From: VXLM01 sp034421575
GTDB taxonomy: Bacteria; Chloroflexota; Dehalococcoidia; Lucifugimonadales; VXLM01
Direction of reading: 5' to 3'
DNA length: 64,000 nucleotides
NCBI GenBank assembly: GCA_034421575.1
Contig: DAOUKG010000032.1
Span: forward strand, 1-64,000
Shown here piece after piece: positions 53,689 through 63,363 of this stretch; position 1 is the first letter of the stretch; each line of letters starts with the position of its first letter. Both the position numbers and the translations under genes were made by a program. The notes under the pieces were generated by a model that saw only the letters and a list, made by a program, of their open reading frames with translations, made no database searches and was not told the origin of the DNA.

Positions 53689-53861
53689 TCCTGGTCGTCT
53701 CTCGCTTTGATCGGGCGATTGAAGCGAGGATGCCGGCATAGGGCGTAAACGGCGCCCTGAAAGCGTCTGCCACGAATTGACCTTGTACTACGCTTGTGCC
53801 ACAATCCTGCATATCGTCAGCGTAGTGTCACGAATTGCGATGAGATTGTAGGAGGAGAGCA

Positions 53862-55322
53862 ATGTCGACCACCGATATCTCCCTGATGGCACACTTGATG
53901 CGGCGGGCCGGAATGGGCGCGACGCGGGACGAATTGGAAGCGCTGGTGGCCCAGGGCTATGAGGCCGTCGTGGACGACCTGGTCCACCCGGAGCGTTTTT
54001 CGCGGGGCGACCCGGACATCATCCACCCGTACCTGCACGGTCCCCTGCCGGAGGAGCCGTCACCCGACGACAACGAGGACATCCTGCTGCGATACTATCG
54101 CGGCATCGGCGCGCCGGGGGCATCGTCGCCGGGGAAGTGGATCTTCCTGATGGTCAATTCCAAGCGCCCGCTGAAGGAGAAGATGGGCCTCTTCTGGCAC
54201 CAGGTATTCGCCTGCGCGCCGTCGAAGTCGGCGCATCCGAGGACGAACCGCCGCCAGCTTGAGATGTTCCGGCGGGTCGGTATGGCCGACTTCCGCACGA
54301 TCCTGCTCGAACTGTCGATGGACCCGTCGATGCTGTTCTGGCTGGACAACAACGAGAACCACAAGGACGAGCCGAACGAGAACTACGGACGGGAGCTGCT
54401 CGAACTGTTCTCGATGGGAGTCGGTAACTACACGGAGGAGGACGTCAAGAGCTCGGCGTACGCCTTCACGGGGTGGAGCTTCGTTCAGCCCGCGCACGGC
54501 GCGGTGCCGTACGGCAAGTGGGCGACGCGGTTCGAGTTCCGCGAGGCCGATCATGATTATGGGGATAAGACGTTCCTCGGGGTGACCGGCCCGCTGGACG
54601 GCACCGACGTGATCGACATGGTCATCGACCAGCCCGCGACGGCGCGATTCATCTCAAGGCACCTGTACAACTTCTTCGTCGCGGACGAGCCTCCGGTGGC
54701 CGCGTGGAACGAGATACCGCCCCTGGACCCGGAGGCCATCGACACGCTCATGGCGGCCTACTTCGAGTCGGGCGGAAGCATCGCCCACATGCTGCAGGTG
54801 CTGTTCAACTCCGACTTCTTCAAGAACGCGCGATTCGCCAAGGTCAAGAGTCCGACCGAGCTCGTGGGCGGCGTGCTCAAGCTCATCGGCACCTACCGCG
54901 AGGCGAACCCGGGGATAGACCACTACGCCGGGGCGACCTCCCTCATGGGACAGCAGTTGATGGGGCCCCTGACGGTAGAGGGCTGGCAGACCGGTTCAGG
55001 CTGGATCAATGGCGGCACACTGAACGAGCGCGTGAACTTTGCCGTCGATGAGGTGTCCGATCCCGACAAGCCGGGCATCCGGGACATCATCGAGCGCCTG
55101 CGCGCCCGGAACGGCAGCGCGCTGACGCCGGAAGAGCTTGTGGACGGGTGCCTCGATCTCGTCGGCCCCATCGAGGTCGAGGAGGACACGCGACAGGAGC
55201 TCATCGCCGAGGCGGCAGCAGATGGCAACATCGTCTTCAACGGCAACAGGGAAGCTACCGACGAGCGGATCGTCAACATGCTTCAGCTTATCGTATCGAC
55301 GCGGGAGTTCCAGTTCGGATAG
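53862..55322 (+). CDS. DUF1800 protein
   Basis: 486 residues of the DUF1800 family. Typical words: LMRRAGMGATRDELEALVAQ at the start, NENYGRELLELFSMGVGNYT in the middle, YAFTGWSF, and TARFISRHLYNFFVADEPP. No signal peptide is obvious. In many genomes the gene is directly followed by a DUF1501 gene, as here (52 bases apart), and the pair is thought to work together in the cell envelope; the chemistry is unknown. ATG 53862 has GGAGGAG upstream. Confidence 0.9.
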   Translation: MSTTDISLMAHLMRRAGMGATRDELEALVAQGYEAVVDDLVHPERFSRGDPDIIHPYLHGPLPEEPSPDDNEDILLRYYRGIGAPGASSPGKWIFLMVNSKRPLKEKMGLFWHQVFACAPSKSAHPRTNRRQLEMFRRVGMADFRTILLELSMDPSMLFWLDNNENHKDEPNENYGRELLELFSMGVGNYTEEDVKSSAYAFTGWSFVQPAHGAVPYGKWATRFEFREADHDYGDKTFLGVTGPLDGTDVIDMVIDQPATARFISRHLYNFFVADEPPVAAWNEIPPLDPEAIDTLMAAYFESGGSIAHMLQVLFNSDFFKNARFAKVKSPTELVGGVLKLIGTYREANPGIDHYAGATSLMGQQLMGPLTVEGWQTGSGWINGGTLNERVNFAVDEVSDPDKPGIRDIIERLRARNGSALTPEELVDGCLDLVGPIEVEEDTRQELIAEAAADGNIVFNGNREATDERIVNMLQLIVSTREFQFG

Positions 55323-55374
55323 GTTGGCAGCCCAAATGCAGCTTCGCAGGGGTTCCTGCGAAAGGAGAACCACA

Positions 55375-56508
55375 ATGACAACCGCAGAGCGTGATCCCGT
55401 ACTGGTAATCGTGCAGCTGGTCGGCGGGAACGACTTCATGAACACGGTAATTCCCTACACGAACCCCCTGTACCACGACGTGCGTCCGGGCCTCGCATTT
55501 TCCGAGGACGAGGTGCTGCCCATCGACGACACGCTGGCGTTCAACCCCCACGCCGCGCCGCTCAAGGAGATGTACGACGAGGGCAAGATGGCGGTCGTGC
55601 AGGGAGTGGGGTACCCGAACTCCAGCCGGTCGCACTTCCGCAGCACGTACATCTGGCAGACGTGCGAGCCGGACACCATCGCCACCGAGGGCTGGCTGGG
55701 GCAGGCCATCGGCGAGATGGACCCCGACAAGGAGAACTCCCTTACGGGCGTCAACTTCGGACGCGGACTGCCGCAGTCCTTCGTGTCGAAGGGAGTGCCC
55801 GTAACGTCGGTGGCCGATCTCGACAACTACGGCATCATGACGAGCATCTCCGATCCCGACCGCCGGAGCCTGTCCTTGGAGCGGTTCAAGAACATGTACG
55901 CGCCGGTGGCGGGCACGGGGCCGGTCATGGACTACCTCTCCGAGACCGGCCAGGGCGTGCTCAGCGGCGCGGACGACCTCAAGAGGGCCCCGGCGATGTA
56001 CAAGTCGGACGTGGAGTATGCGTCGAACCCGCTGGCCAAGAGTCTGCGCGACATCGCCCGTGTGCACCTGGCGGACCTCGGCACGAGGGTCTTCCACACG
56101 AGTCACGGCGACTACGACACGCACTCACGGCAGGAGATGACGCATGAGCAGGACATGGTCGAGCTCTCACGGGGCATCGCCGACTTCTTCCAGGACCTCG
56201 AGGAGCACGACGCGGCGGACAACGTGCTCATGCTCGTCTGGACGGAATTCGGACGAAGGCTGGCGGACAACGGATCGGGGACCGACCACGGTTCCGGCGG
56301 CGGCGCGTTCCTGATCGGCAACATGGTGTCGGGCGGGATGTACGCCGAGTACCCGTCGCTGGAGCAGCCCAAGCTCGCCAACGGCGAGGACCTGGCTCAC
56401 ACCTATGACTTCCGGGGACTCTACGCGACCATACTGGAGCAGTACCTCGGGATGGACTCGAAGCCGATTGTCGGCGGCACGTTCGAGCAGCTTTCGGTAT
56501 TCAACTAG
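55375..56508 (+). CDS. DUF1501 protein (sulfatase/alkaline-phosphatase-like fold)
   Basis: 377 residues. The DUF1501 pattern is clear: DPVLVIVQLVGGNDFMNTVI at the start, NSSRSHFRSTYIWQT, HTSHGDYDTHSRQ, and VWTEFGRRLADNGSGTDHGS near the end, which supply metal-ligand-like Asp/His residues. ATG 55375 is chosen because AAAGGAG lies six bases before it; a longer frame from 55138 overlaps the DUF1800 gene in another frame and is spurious. Usually exported in other bacteria, but no Tat signal is seen here. Confidence 0.88.
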   Translation: MTTAERDPVLVIVQLVGGNDFMNTVIPYTNPLYHDVRPGLAFSEDEVLPIDDTLAFNPHAAPLKEMYDEGKMAVVQGVGYPNSSRSHFRSTYIWQTCEPDTIATEGWLGQAIGEMDPDKENSLTGVNFGRGLPQSFVSKGVPVTSVADLDNYGIMTSISDPDRRSLSLERFKNMYAPVAGTGPVMDYLSETGQGVLSGADDLKRAPAMYKSDVEYASNPLAKSLRDIARVHLADLGTRVFHTSHGDYDTHSRQEMTHEQDMVELSRGIADFFQDLEEHDAADNVLMLVWTEFGRRLADNGSGTDHGSGGGAFLIGNMVSGGMYAEYPSLEQPKLANGEDLAHTYDFRGLYATILEQYLGMDSKPIVGGTFEQLSVFN

Positions 56509-56525
56509 GCAACTCGCGCTATCGC

Positions 56526-58556
56526 ATGATTCTCCAAGACCGCCAAATGACTTTGAATGAACTGGACGAGTCTGCTGAACTCGGGCACAGTCTCATGATA
56601 GATCATTCGTTTCCAGAGACATTCGCCGACGAACTTGCTCGTCGCGAAGTGTTCAACAAACACCTCTTCCGTCCTAATACGTATCTGCACAAGTGGTGGG
56701 CGCGGCGTTGCGGCACAATGTTCCGGACAATACTCAAACAGTTCGTGCCCGGAACCGAACGGCGTGATTACTATGCGCCGGGGGGGCTCGAAGGCAAAAC
56801 CGTACTGGACCCGATGATGGGGGGTGGCACAACTCTTCATGAAGCGATTCGATTGGGCGCCAATGTGATAGGAGCGGACATTGATCCTATCCCGGTCGTG
56901 CAGGCGCGGACCTCCCTCAGCTATGCCACGACGGAAGGCCTACGGGCCGCGTTCAATCACTTTCATGCCAACCTCTACAGTAGTTTGGGACACTACTTCA
57001 TAACTGAATGCCCAACCTGTCAGAAAACAGTCGATATTCAGTACACCCTGCAAGGGTCGCGTAAAGTATGTGGTTGTAGGGAAGTCATACAAATCGACCA
57101 ATATGACTTGCGTCATGAGGCTGATAGGACGATAAGCATTTCTCCCAGCGATATGGGCATTCGTGACAACCATGATCAAGAGGCGTCAGATTCTAACACA
57201 TTACGTTTGATTACGAAATCTGAAACAAAATGTCCAAACTGCGGACAGAAATATCGAGATCTGCTTGACTTGCCCTTTTATGAACGTTATTCGCCAATAG
57301 CGATTGTTGCCGCTTGTGTTGAGCACGGCATCTTTTTCCGTGCCCCTGATGACGCAGACCGACAGCGCATCAAGCAGGCCGATGAGAGGCGACATGAGTT
57401 GAATATGGGTCCGATTGAGGACTTTCGCGTGATAGATGGGCCGAAAGCTGGCGACCTGCTAAAGCGTAATGTTCACTCGTATCTTGATCTCTTCTCGTCC
57501 CGACAGCTCTTATACCTTCATCAGTCTATTCGACAATTGCGAGAATACGAAGAGGTTGAGAGGCTCAATCTAGCGATGCTCGTCTCGGCGTCTCTCGAAT
57601 TCAATGCGATGCTCTGTGGCTACAAAGGCTGGTACAAACGTCGTCCAGGCGCGATTCGACACGTCTTCGCCTTGCACGCATACTCTTTCCCATACACCGC
57701 GTTGGAGAATAATCCGATCAATCCTCGTAAATCATCGGGTAACTTGCAATTGCTGTTTCGTGATCGCATTGAGCGCGGTCGCAAATGGGCAGCCCTGCCG
57801 ATTGAACGAAGAATCGGAGAAGACGGCAAAAGCCAATTGGTCAAGATGCCAGGAGAATTGGATGCCGGCCTTGAAGTTTTCGATCAGGCCGATCTGACAT
57901 ACGGACTGCGGAAGTTTTGGCTCATTTATGGCGACTCTCAAGACTTGCCCGTCGACAGCCGCTCCGTAGACCTCATAGTGACTGACCCGCCCTACTATGA
58001 CAGTGTACAGTACAGTGATCTTGCGGCCTTCTTCCGAGTTTGGTTGACACGCTTGCTTCCAGACGAACTTGAATGGAGCTATGACCAGTCCAATAGCGCG
58101 GTCGCGACGAATGGCACGAGTGACGGTAGCAGTTTTACAAGAGTGTTGTCGAGAATCTTTGCCGAATGCGCACGCGTGTTGAAGAGTCAGACGGGTCGCA
58201 TGGTGTTTACCTTTCATCACTGGGATCCCGCTGCGTGGGCAGAACTGACGATAGCACTTAAGACCGCTGGCTTTAGGCTGGTGAACTCATATGCGGTATA
58301 CTCTGAGCATCCTATCTCGGTTCATATCAGAGATTTGAACGCAATCACCCATGACAGTATTCTTGTCCTTGCTCTTGACAGCGATAATCAAGATACCCAG
58401 TGGTCAGTCCCAACCCGCATTAATACCGATGATAGTGAAACGTTTTGCAGACAATGCGGCGCGACTCTTGGTTGGTTGTTAGATACTCAATTGTCTCCGT
58501 CCGAGATACGTACGATTTGGAAAGAGTTGATTGAGGAAGACTACATTGTCAACTAA
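56526..58556 (+). CDS. DNA methyltransferase of a NotI-like restriction-modification system
   Basis: 676 residues. NTYLHKWWARRCGTMFRTI near residue 60 and VLDPMMGGGTTLHEAI (SAM motif I) near 95 mark an amino-methyltransferase; the catalytic motif TDPPYYDSVQYSD (DPPY, N6-adenine or N4-cytosine type) lies near 480. Between them is a long insertion with two zinc-ribbon-like groups (CPTCQK...CGC and CPNCGQ), and a third, CRQCGATLG, near the end. It protects host DNA by methylating the site cut by the next gene product. The REase gene overlaps its 3' end. The base composition falls from here to 59400, a sign of transfer. Confidence 0.85.
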   Translation: MILQDRQMTLNELDESAELGHSLMIDHSFPETFADELARREVFNKHLFRPNTYLHKWWARRCGTMFRTILKQFVPGTERRDYYAPGGLEGKTVLDPMMGGGTTLHEAIRLGANVIGADIDPIPVVQARTSLSYATTEGLRAAFNHFHANLYSSLGHYFITECPTCQKTVDIQYTLQGSRKVCGCREVIQIDQYDLRHEADRTISISPSDMGIRDNHDQEASDSNTLRLITKSETKCPNCGQKYRDLLDLPFYERYSPIAIVAACVEHGIFFRAPDDADRQRIKQADERRHELNMGPIEDFRVIDGPKAGDLLKRNVHSYLDLFSSRQLLYLHQSIRQLREYEEVERLNLAMLVSASLEFNAMLCGYKGWYKRRPGAIRHVFALHAYSFPYTALENNPINPRKSSGNLQLLFRDRIERGRKWAALPIERRIGEDGKSQLVKMPGELDAGLEVFDQADLTYGLRKFWLIYGDSQDLPVDSRSVDLIVTDPPYYDSVQYSDLAAFFRVWLTRLLPDELEWSYDQSNSAVATNGTSDGSSFTRVLSRIFAECARVLKSQTGRMVFTFHHWDPAAWAELTIALKTAGFRLVNSYAVYSEHPISVHIRDLNAITHDSILVLALDSDNQDTQWSVPTRINTDDSETFCRQCGATLGWLLDTQLSPSEIRTIWKELIEEDYIVN

Positions 58557-59400
58557 ACCAGGCAATCGACCGATTGAAATTTTTGGTTACCCCATATGGA
58601 ACCGGACTAAGGAGGCGCAAGACGCTCGTAGACGTTACTGGTGTCCATTCCAAGAAGTCCAATGCACGAAGAAGAGTCGACTCATTGATTTTCCTTTTGG
58701 AGTTTGTTCTGCGGAACATGGTGGTGGATTTCGCGCGATTTGCCCGAATCGCTTTGAGGAACAAGGCTCAATTCATGGCGTTTCAAAAGTTATTGAAGAC
58801 GTCACGTTACATTACTTTGGAGATTCCAACAACATTATTGTCTTTCCTGAAGTCAACCTTCCCAATATCGGCAACATTGACTACGTTCTTGTGAGACACA
58901 AGCCCATGAAGCCCGAAGTTGATGACTTTATATCTGTCGAATTCCAGTCCAATTCTACGACAAGCACAAGAGGGCTGGTTGATGGAATGACCGAATTCCT
59001 TCAAGGGGATGATATCCAGAGCGAATCATACAAATTCGGTATGAACACATATGATTCTATAAAACGTGCAGTAACTCAGCTCATAAATAAAGGCATTGTA
59101 TACGAACTATGGGATACGAAATGTTATTGGGTTATCCAAGAATATATATACACTAACTTAGTAAATAGGTACGGTTTCAAGACAGAGGGATATTCAGCAA
59201 ATCATGCCTCTCGCTTCGCACTGTACAATCTTGTTCCAAAAGGTAATAGACTGTCCTTGAAAGGTACGCGATTCGTCTCCACCACTGTGGACGAGGTGTA
59301 CCGGGCGATGCGAAATAACCCTAGTATTCCAAAGAAGGATGAGTTTGTGAACAAACTGAATGCTAAACTGCGGCTTGAGCTGAGTATACATACCGGCTGA
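58546..59400 (+). CDS. NotI-family restriction endonuclease
   Basis: 284 residues. The N-terminus has the NotI metal-binding layout: IFGYPIW, then CPFQEVQCTKKSR, GVCS and AICPNRF, giving four cysteines in the NotI order for an Fe/Zn site. The nuclease core follows: NIDYVLV (Asp) and SVEFQS, the E-x-Q variant of PD-(D/E)XK seen in NotI. It is shorter than NotI (383 residues) and lacks part of the C-terminus. TTG 58546 is chosen: GAGGAAG precedes it by six bases and it overlaps the methyltransferase stop. Distinctly AT-rich. Recognition sequence unknown. Confidence 0.82.
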   Translation: MSTKPGNRPIEIFGYPIWNRTKEAQDARRRYWCPFQEVQCTKKSRLIDFPFGVCSAEHGGGFRAICPNRFEEQGSIHGVSKVIEDVTLHYFGDSNNIIVFPEVNLPNIGNIDYVLVRHKPMKPEVDDFISVEFQSNSTTSTRGLVDGMTEFLQGDDIQSESYKFGMNTYDSIKRAVTQLINKGIVYELWDTKCYWVIQEYIYTNLVNRYGFKTEGYSANHASRFALYNLVPKGNRLSLKGTRFVSTTVDEVYRAMRNNPSIPKKDEFVNKLNAKLRLELSIHTG

Positions 59401-59424
59401 ATATATGAGGGCAGAGCAATCGCT

Positions 59425-60801
59425 ATGAATAAGACCACGCTCAGGAACATCGCCATCGTCGTGGGCGTAATCTTGTTCGTCCCGGCCTTTGTGATCTCCC
59501 CTCCGTTTGCGGTTATCCTGGTCGTCATTGTCGTTGGCGCGTGGTACGTGGCCACGCAGATTGTCGGCAATTCCGAAGTAAGTGTGAAGAAGGAAGGGAA
59601 GACCGACCGGCTGTACAAGATGTGGATACCCGTACGAGACGAGATGTCTGAAGTGGTGAGAATGGGCGGCAAGGTGACGTCGTCTTTTTCGGTGTGGACC
59701 GCCGTACCGAATCTCTACAAGCAGGAGACGCCCGCGACGTTCCACCAGGGAATGGAGCGGTACGTCAACAAGCGAGCAGAGGTCGCGGCGCTCGTGGTCG
59801 GCAAGACCAGCACGGAAGAAATGTGGCAACAGCAGGAAATGGACCAGCAGGAACTGCTGTTCATGAGCCGGGAGCTGCTTGAAGAGGCAAGGAAGGGCGT
59901 CAAAGCCCTGTCGGGTTCCGAGCAGACGGTCGGAAGCGAAAGAGCCTCACGGGTGGCAGCGAAGGCCCAACCGACGAGAGCCGCTGCAACCCGACCGAGC
60001 GCGACATCTGGTGTTGGGAGGCCACGGCCGAGCGCGGCATCCCGTGCCACGCAAGCACGGCCCCCAACCCGTACACGCACGACGCCAACCCGTCCTGCTC
60101 CGTCTACGATGAGAAGCGCCGTTGAGAGTCCCGCGCCCGCACCGCCACGAATAACAGCCGCGCCCGAGCCGCCGGGGCCTGTCGTGGCTGCTCCCACTCC
60201 TCGCGAACGGGAACACACACCGGAGCCGGCTGCGGCGTCCGTTTCCACTCCGGGAGTTGCGTCGGAGCCGGAGGTGGTGGAGGAAACAAGACCACCCGAA
60301 CCCGCCGTTGTCGCCTCAACTCCCAGTGTGCCGGAGCCTGCCGCTACTCCACCCGAACCTGCCGTTGTCGCCTCAACTCCCAGTGTGCCGGAGGCTGATG
60401 CGACTCCAGGTGAGCCGACGGGCGACCTGAGCCTCGACGTGGCGTCGGTGTGCGAAGAACTCTTCAATCCCAAGATCATGAGCTACGAGGCCAATCGTCT
60501 ATTCGACGACAGGTACAAGGACGCGACCGTCCGATGGACGGGCACGATGAGGCGAGCGAGCACGTATTCTTACGACTTCAACTTCGGGGACGGTGGTGGA
60601 ACGAAGGCCGAGTTGGACGTCTATGAAGTGAAGCAGCAGTACGGGAGCCGTACGGTACGCGCGTTTGTGCAGCTTCCGATGGAGGCCGCGGACGCTATTG
60701 GCGGGCGTATCGGTGAGGAGATGCAGTTCGAGGGCCGTCTGATGACCTGCGAAGGCTCCGCGAGACGCCTGTACGTTGCCGACGCCCACCTGGTGGACTG
60801 A
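59425..60801 (+). CDS. membrane-anchored protein with Pro-rich linker, copy 1
   Basis: 458 residues. Two adjacent hydrophobic segments (about 8-25 and 28-48) anchor the N-terminus. Residues 50-165 form a helical, partly coiled region (WQQQEMDQQELLFMSREL). Then comes a ~190-residue Pro/Ala/Thr/Arg linker with a repeated PEPAVVASTPSVPE unit, and a C-terminal domain of ~110 residues (VASVCEELFNPKIMSYEANR to the end) that looks beta-rich, possibly OB-like (ATVRWTGT, EMQFEGRLMTC). That domain is nearly identical in copy 2. Family not recognised. Confidence 0.8.
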   Translation: MNKTTLRNIAIVVGVILFVPAFVISPPFAVILVVIVVGAWYVATQIVGNSEVSVKKEGKTDRLYKMWIPVRDEMSEVVRMGGKVTSSFSVWTAVPNLYKQETPATFHQGMERYVNKRAEVAALVVGKTSTEEMWQQQEMDQQELLFMSRELLEEARKGVKALSGSEQTVGSERASRVAAKAQPTRAAATRPSATSGVGRPRPSAASRATQARPPTRTRTTPTRPAPSTMRSAVESPAPAPPRITAAPEPPGPVVAAPTPREREHTPEPAAASVSTPGVASEPEVVEETRPPEPAVVASTPSVPEPAATPPEPAVVASTPSVPEADATPGEPTGDLSLDVASVCEELFNPKIMSYEANRLFDDRYKDATVRWTGTMRRASTYSYDFNFGDGGGTKAELDVYEVKQQYGSRTVRAFVQLPMEAADAIGGRIGEEMQFEGRLMTCEGSARRLYVADAHLVD

Positions 60802-60840
60802 CCGGGAGGACCCAAAGGGTCATTCAAAAGGGAGAATTCG

Positions 60841-60964
60841 ATGCCGCAGCCATACGCACTGTTGTGAGCGGGATTCCCGTGGATGCCGTCGGCGTAAAGG
60901 GCGCATTGACGATCCGCTGTGCATCGAGAGTTCGGCGACGAGAAAGACCTCTATGTGACAGACC
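60841..60964 (+). pseudogene. fossil 5' end of a duplicated NHL-repeat gene
   Basis: From the ATG at 60841 the sequence matches the start of the intact NHL gene (ATGCCxCAGCCATACGCACT), including its upstream ACCCAAAGGGTCATTCAA and ribosome site. The ninth codon, AGA in the intact gene, is TGA here. After a deletion, GDEKDLYVTDHD reads like an NHL repeat strand (compare GEDNLYVTDEA) and runs into the start of the next gene. Confidence 0.75.
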
Positions 60965-62272
60965 ATGACCTACAGGTATAGGACCATCATAATCATCGCT
61001 GCCGTTTCCGGCGCCATCTTTCTGACGATGGTGTACAACTTCCTTTCCGAAGCAGTGGCAATCTTTATAGCGATATTCTCCATTTTTTTCACCATCGGGA
61101 CATTCCTGCTATTGAGGAACGTCAACACCCCCGATGAATACGTGGAGCACTTTGGGGAGGCCGACGTTCTGAACAGGATGTGGTACCCCATTCAGGAAGA
61201 GTTGATGGACGTGGTAAATGGCGGGGGCAAAGTGACGGAACCTGCGTCGGCCTGGAACACCGCTCCGAGTCTCTCCAAGAGGGAGACCAACAGGAATTTC
61301 TTTACAGGAATGCAGCGATATGTCCGGCAGCGAGAGCACGTCGCCGCGCTTGCCGCCGGTGACCTGGCGACTGAGGAGAGCCAGCAGGAATTGGCATCGG
61401 AACAGCAGGAATTGCTGTCCATGGCACAATGGTTGGTCGTGCAGGTCAACAGGGCCATTGATAAGAACCCTGCCTCTGCGACGATCGCAAGAGGGACCAG
61501 GCGTACGCGGCCAAGACCCCAGACCCAACGAAAAAGGTCTGCGACGGCGAGACCGGCGCCTCCACTCCCCAGGCCAACTTCCTTGAGGAGTGTCGAGACT
61601 GCCAGGAAGCCGAGTACGCCTCAGCCGGCTTCTCGTCCTGCGCCACTGAGGATATCGGACGTGCCGGAAACGCCTGAGCCGCCGGTTGCGCCGCCCGCTC
61701 CAAGCGCACCGGAACCTGTACGGATGCCTAGCGCGCCTCCCGACCCTGTACCATCGGTCGCGTCCGTCCCGGAAGTGGTGGAGGAGTCCAAGCGCCCTGA
61801 ACCTGCGGCACCTGCACCTCCGCCTGAACCTGCCGTTGTCGCCTTAACTCCCAGTGTGCCGGAGCCTGCCGCTACTCCAACCGAGCCGACGGGCGCCCTG
61901 CGACTCGACGTGGCGTCGGTGTGCGAGGAACTGTTCAATCCCAAGATTATGAGCTACGAGGCCAATCGTCTGTTCGACGAACGGTACAAGGACGCTACGG
62001 TCCGATGGACCGGTACAGCGCGTCGAGCGAGCACCTATTCGTACGACTTCAACTTCGGGGACGGCGGCGGAACGAAGGCCGAGTTGGACGTTTACGAGGT
62101 CAAGCAGCAGTACGGAAGCCGCACGGTCAAGGCGTTCGTGCAACTGCCGGTCGAGGCCGCCGGCGACATCGGCGGTCGTATAGGAGAAGACGTGCAGTTC
62201 GAGGGTCGTCTGATGACCTGCGAGGGCTCCGCGAGACGCCTGTATATTGCCGACGCCCGAATAGTGGACTGA
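60965..62272 (+). CDS. membrane-anchored protein with Pro-rich linker, copy 2
   Basis: 435 residues. Same plan as copy 1: two N-terminal hydrophobic segments (about 7-25 and 30-48), a helical region with QQELASEQQELLSMAQWLV, a Pro-rich linker including PEPAVVALTPSVPE, and the C-terminal domain (LDVASVCEELFNPKIMSYEA onward) almost identical to copy 1. The N-terminal half is more diverged. ATG 60965 follows the NHL fossil directly and no good ribosome site is visible, so translation may be weak. The intact NHL gene follows 39 bases after the stop. Confidence 0.8.
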   Translation: MTYRYRTIIIIAAVSGAIFLTMVYNFLSEAVAIFIAIFSIFFTIGTFLLLRNVNTPDEYVEHFGEADVLNRMWYPIQEELMDVVNGGGKVTEPASAWNTAPSLSKRETNRNFFTGMQRYVRQREHVAALAAGDLATEESQQELASEQQELLSMAQWLVVQVNRAIDKNPASATIARGTRRTRPRPQTQRKRSATARPAPPLPRPTSLRSVETARKPSTPQPASRPAPLRISDVPETPEPPVAPPAPSAPEPVRMPSAPPDPVPSVASVPEVVEESKRPEPAAPAPPPEPAVVALTPSVPEPAATPTEPTGALRLDVASVCEELFNPKIMSYEANRLFDERYKDATVRWTGTARRASTYSYDFNFGDGGGTKAELDVYEVKQQYGSRTVKAFVQLPVEAAGDIGGRIGEDVQFEGRLMTCEGSARRLYIADARIVD

Positions 62273-62311
62273 TCCGCAGGACCCAAAGGGTCATTCAAGA
62301 AGGAGAGTTCG

Positions 62312-63352
62312 ATGCCACAGCCATACGCACTGTTGAGAGCGGGATTCCCGTATTTGAAGACGGTCGGGGTCAAGAACGTCATCGACGACCCACTGGATGT
62401 TGCGTTCGGAGGGGATGGGCGAGTCTACGTGCTCGGCACCGCGCCGATTCGCATCACCAACATCGACCATGAGGACCTCGGAACGATCGGCAATCGCTCG
62501 TTCGGCGTCGAGTACGGCAGCAACGGGGATGTCATCTCCGTGCCGGAAGGGGAACTCTTCATGCCGGTGCAGGTCGTCCTTGACGGCGAGGACAATCTGT
62601 ACGTGACCGACGAGGCGTGTCACACGGTCTCGATATTCTCCAAGGGCGACGAATTTCTCGCCCGCTGGGGTGAATACGGGACGGAGGAAGGACAGTTGAA
62701 CCGTCCCTCCGGCATGGCGTTCGACGCCGACGAAAACCTCTACGTCGTCGATACCATGAACCACCGCGTGCAGCAGTTCACGAAGGACGGGCGGTATCTC
62801 AAGGGATGGGGCGGCTTTGGCGACGGCGCGGGGGAGTTCAACATGCCGTGGGGCGTGGCCCTGGACGACGACGGCGACGTGTATGTCTCGGACTGGCGCA
62901 ACGACAGGGTGCAGAAGTTCACGCCCGATGGCGAGTTCATCTTCGAGTTCGGCAAGACCGGCGACGGCAGGGGAGAGTTCGTGCGTCCGGCTGGCATCGC
63001 CGTCGACCATGACTTCGACATCTACGTCTGCGACTGGGGCAACAACCGCATCCAGCTATTCACCCCGGAGGGCAGGTACGTCCAGCAGTTCACCGGCGAC
63101 GCGACGCTCTCCGAGCCCGCCATCGCCGCCATGCGGACGCGCCTCCGCACCGTTCGCCTTCGCACGATGGCAGATCTTGAGACGGAGAAGATGTTCCGTG
63201 GGCCGCGCTCAGTTCGCGTCGATGAGCAAGGCCTCATGTGGGTGCCCGACTTCGAGTCGTACCGCCTGCAGGTCTACCGCAAGGAGGCCTTCCAACTCGA
63301 ACCGCACCAACTCGCCCCGCCGTTGAAAGCGCCGTCTCTCCAGCCGAACTAG
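62312..63352 (+). CDS. NHL-repeat beta-propeller protein
   Basis: 346 residues, no signal peptide. At least five NHL repeats: DNLYVTDEACHTVSIFSKG, ENLYVVDTMNHRVQQFTKDG, GDVYVSDWRNDRVQKFTPDG, FDIYVCDWGNNRIQLFTPEG and a last one near LMWVPDFESYRLQVY. They should close a propeller of about six blades used for binding. GAAGGAG stands before ATG 62312. Its upstream neighbour pair and a fossil copy of its own 5' end show that this locus was duplicated. Confidence 0.88.
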   Translation: MPQPYALLRAGFPYLKTVGVKNVIDDPLDVAFGGDGRVYVLGTAPIRITNIDHEDLGTIGNRSFGVEYGSNGDVISVPEGELFMPVQVVLDGEDNLYVTDEACHTVSIFSKGDEFLARWGEYGTEEGQLNRPSGMAFDADENLYVVDTMNHRVQQFTKDGRYLKGWGGFGDGAGEFNMPWGVALDDDGDVYVSDWRNDRVQKFTPDGEFIFEFGKTGDGRGEFVRPAGIAVDHDFDIYVCDWGNNRIQLFTPEGRYVQQFTGDATLSEPAIAAMRTRLRTVRLRTMADLETEKMFRGPRSVRVDEQGLMWVPDFESYRLQVYRKEAFQLEPHQLAPPLKAPSLQPN

Positions 63353-63363
63353 GGACACTAGCC

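Noticed and set aside
54060..56124. Minus-strand frames opposite the DUF1800/DUF1501 genes
   Set aside because: Low-complexity Arg/Val-rich shadows; the plus-strand genes have strong family signatures.
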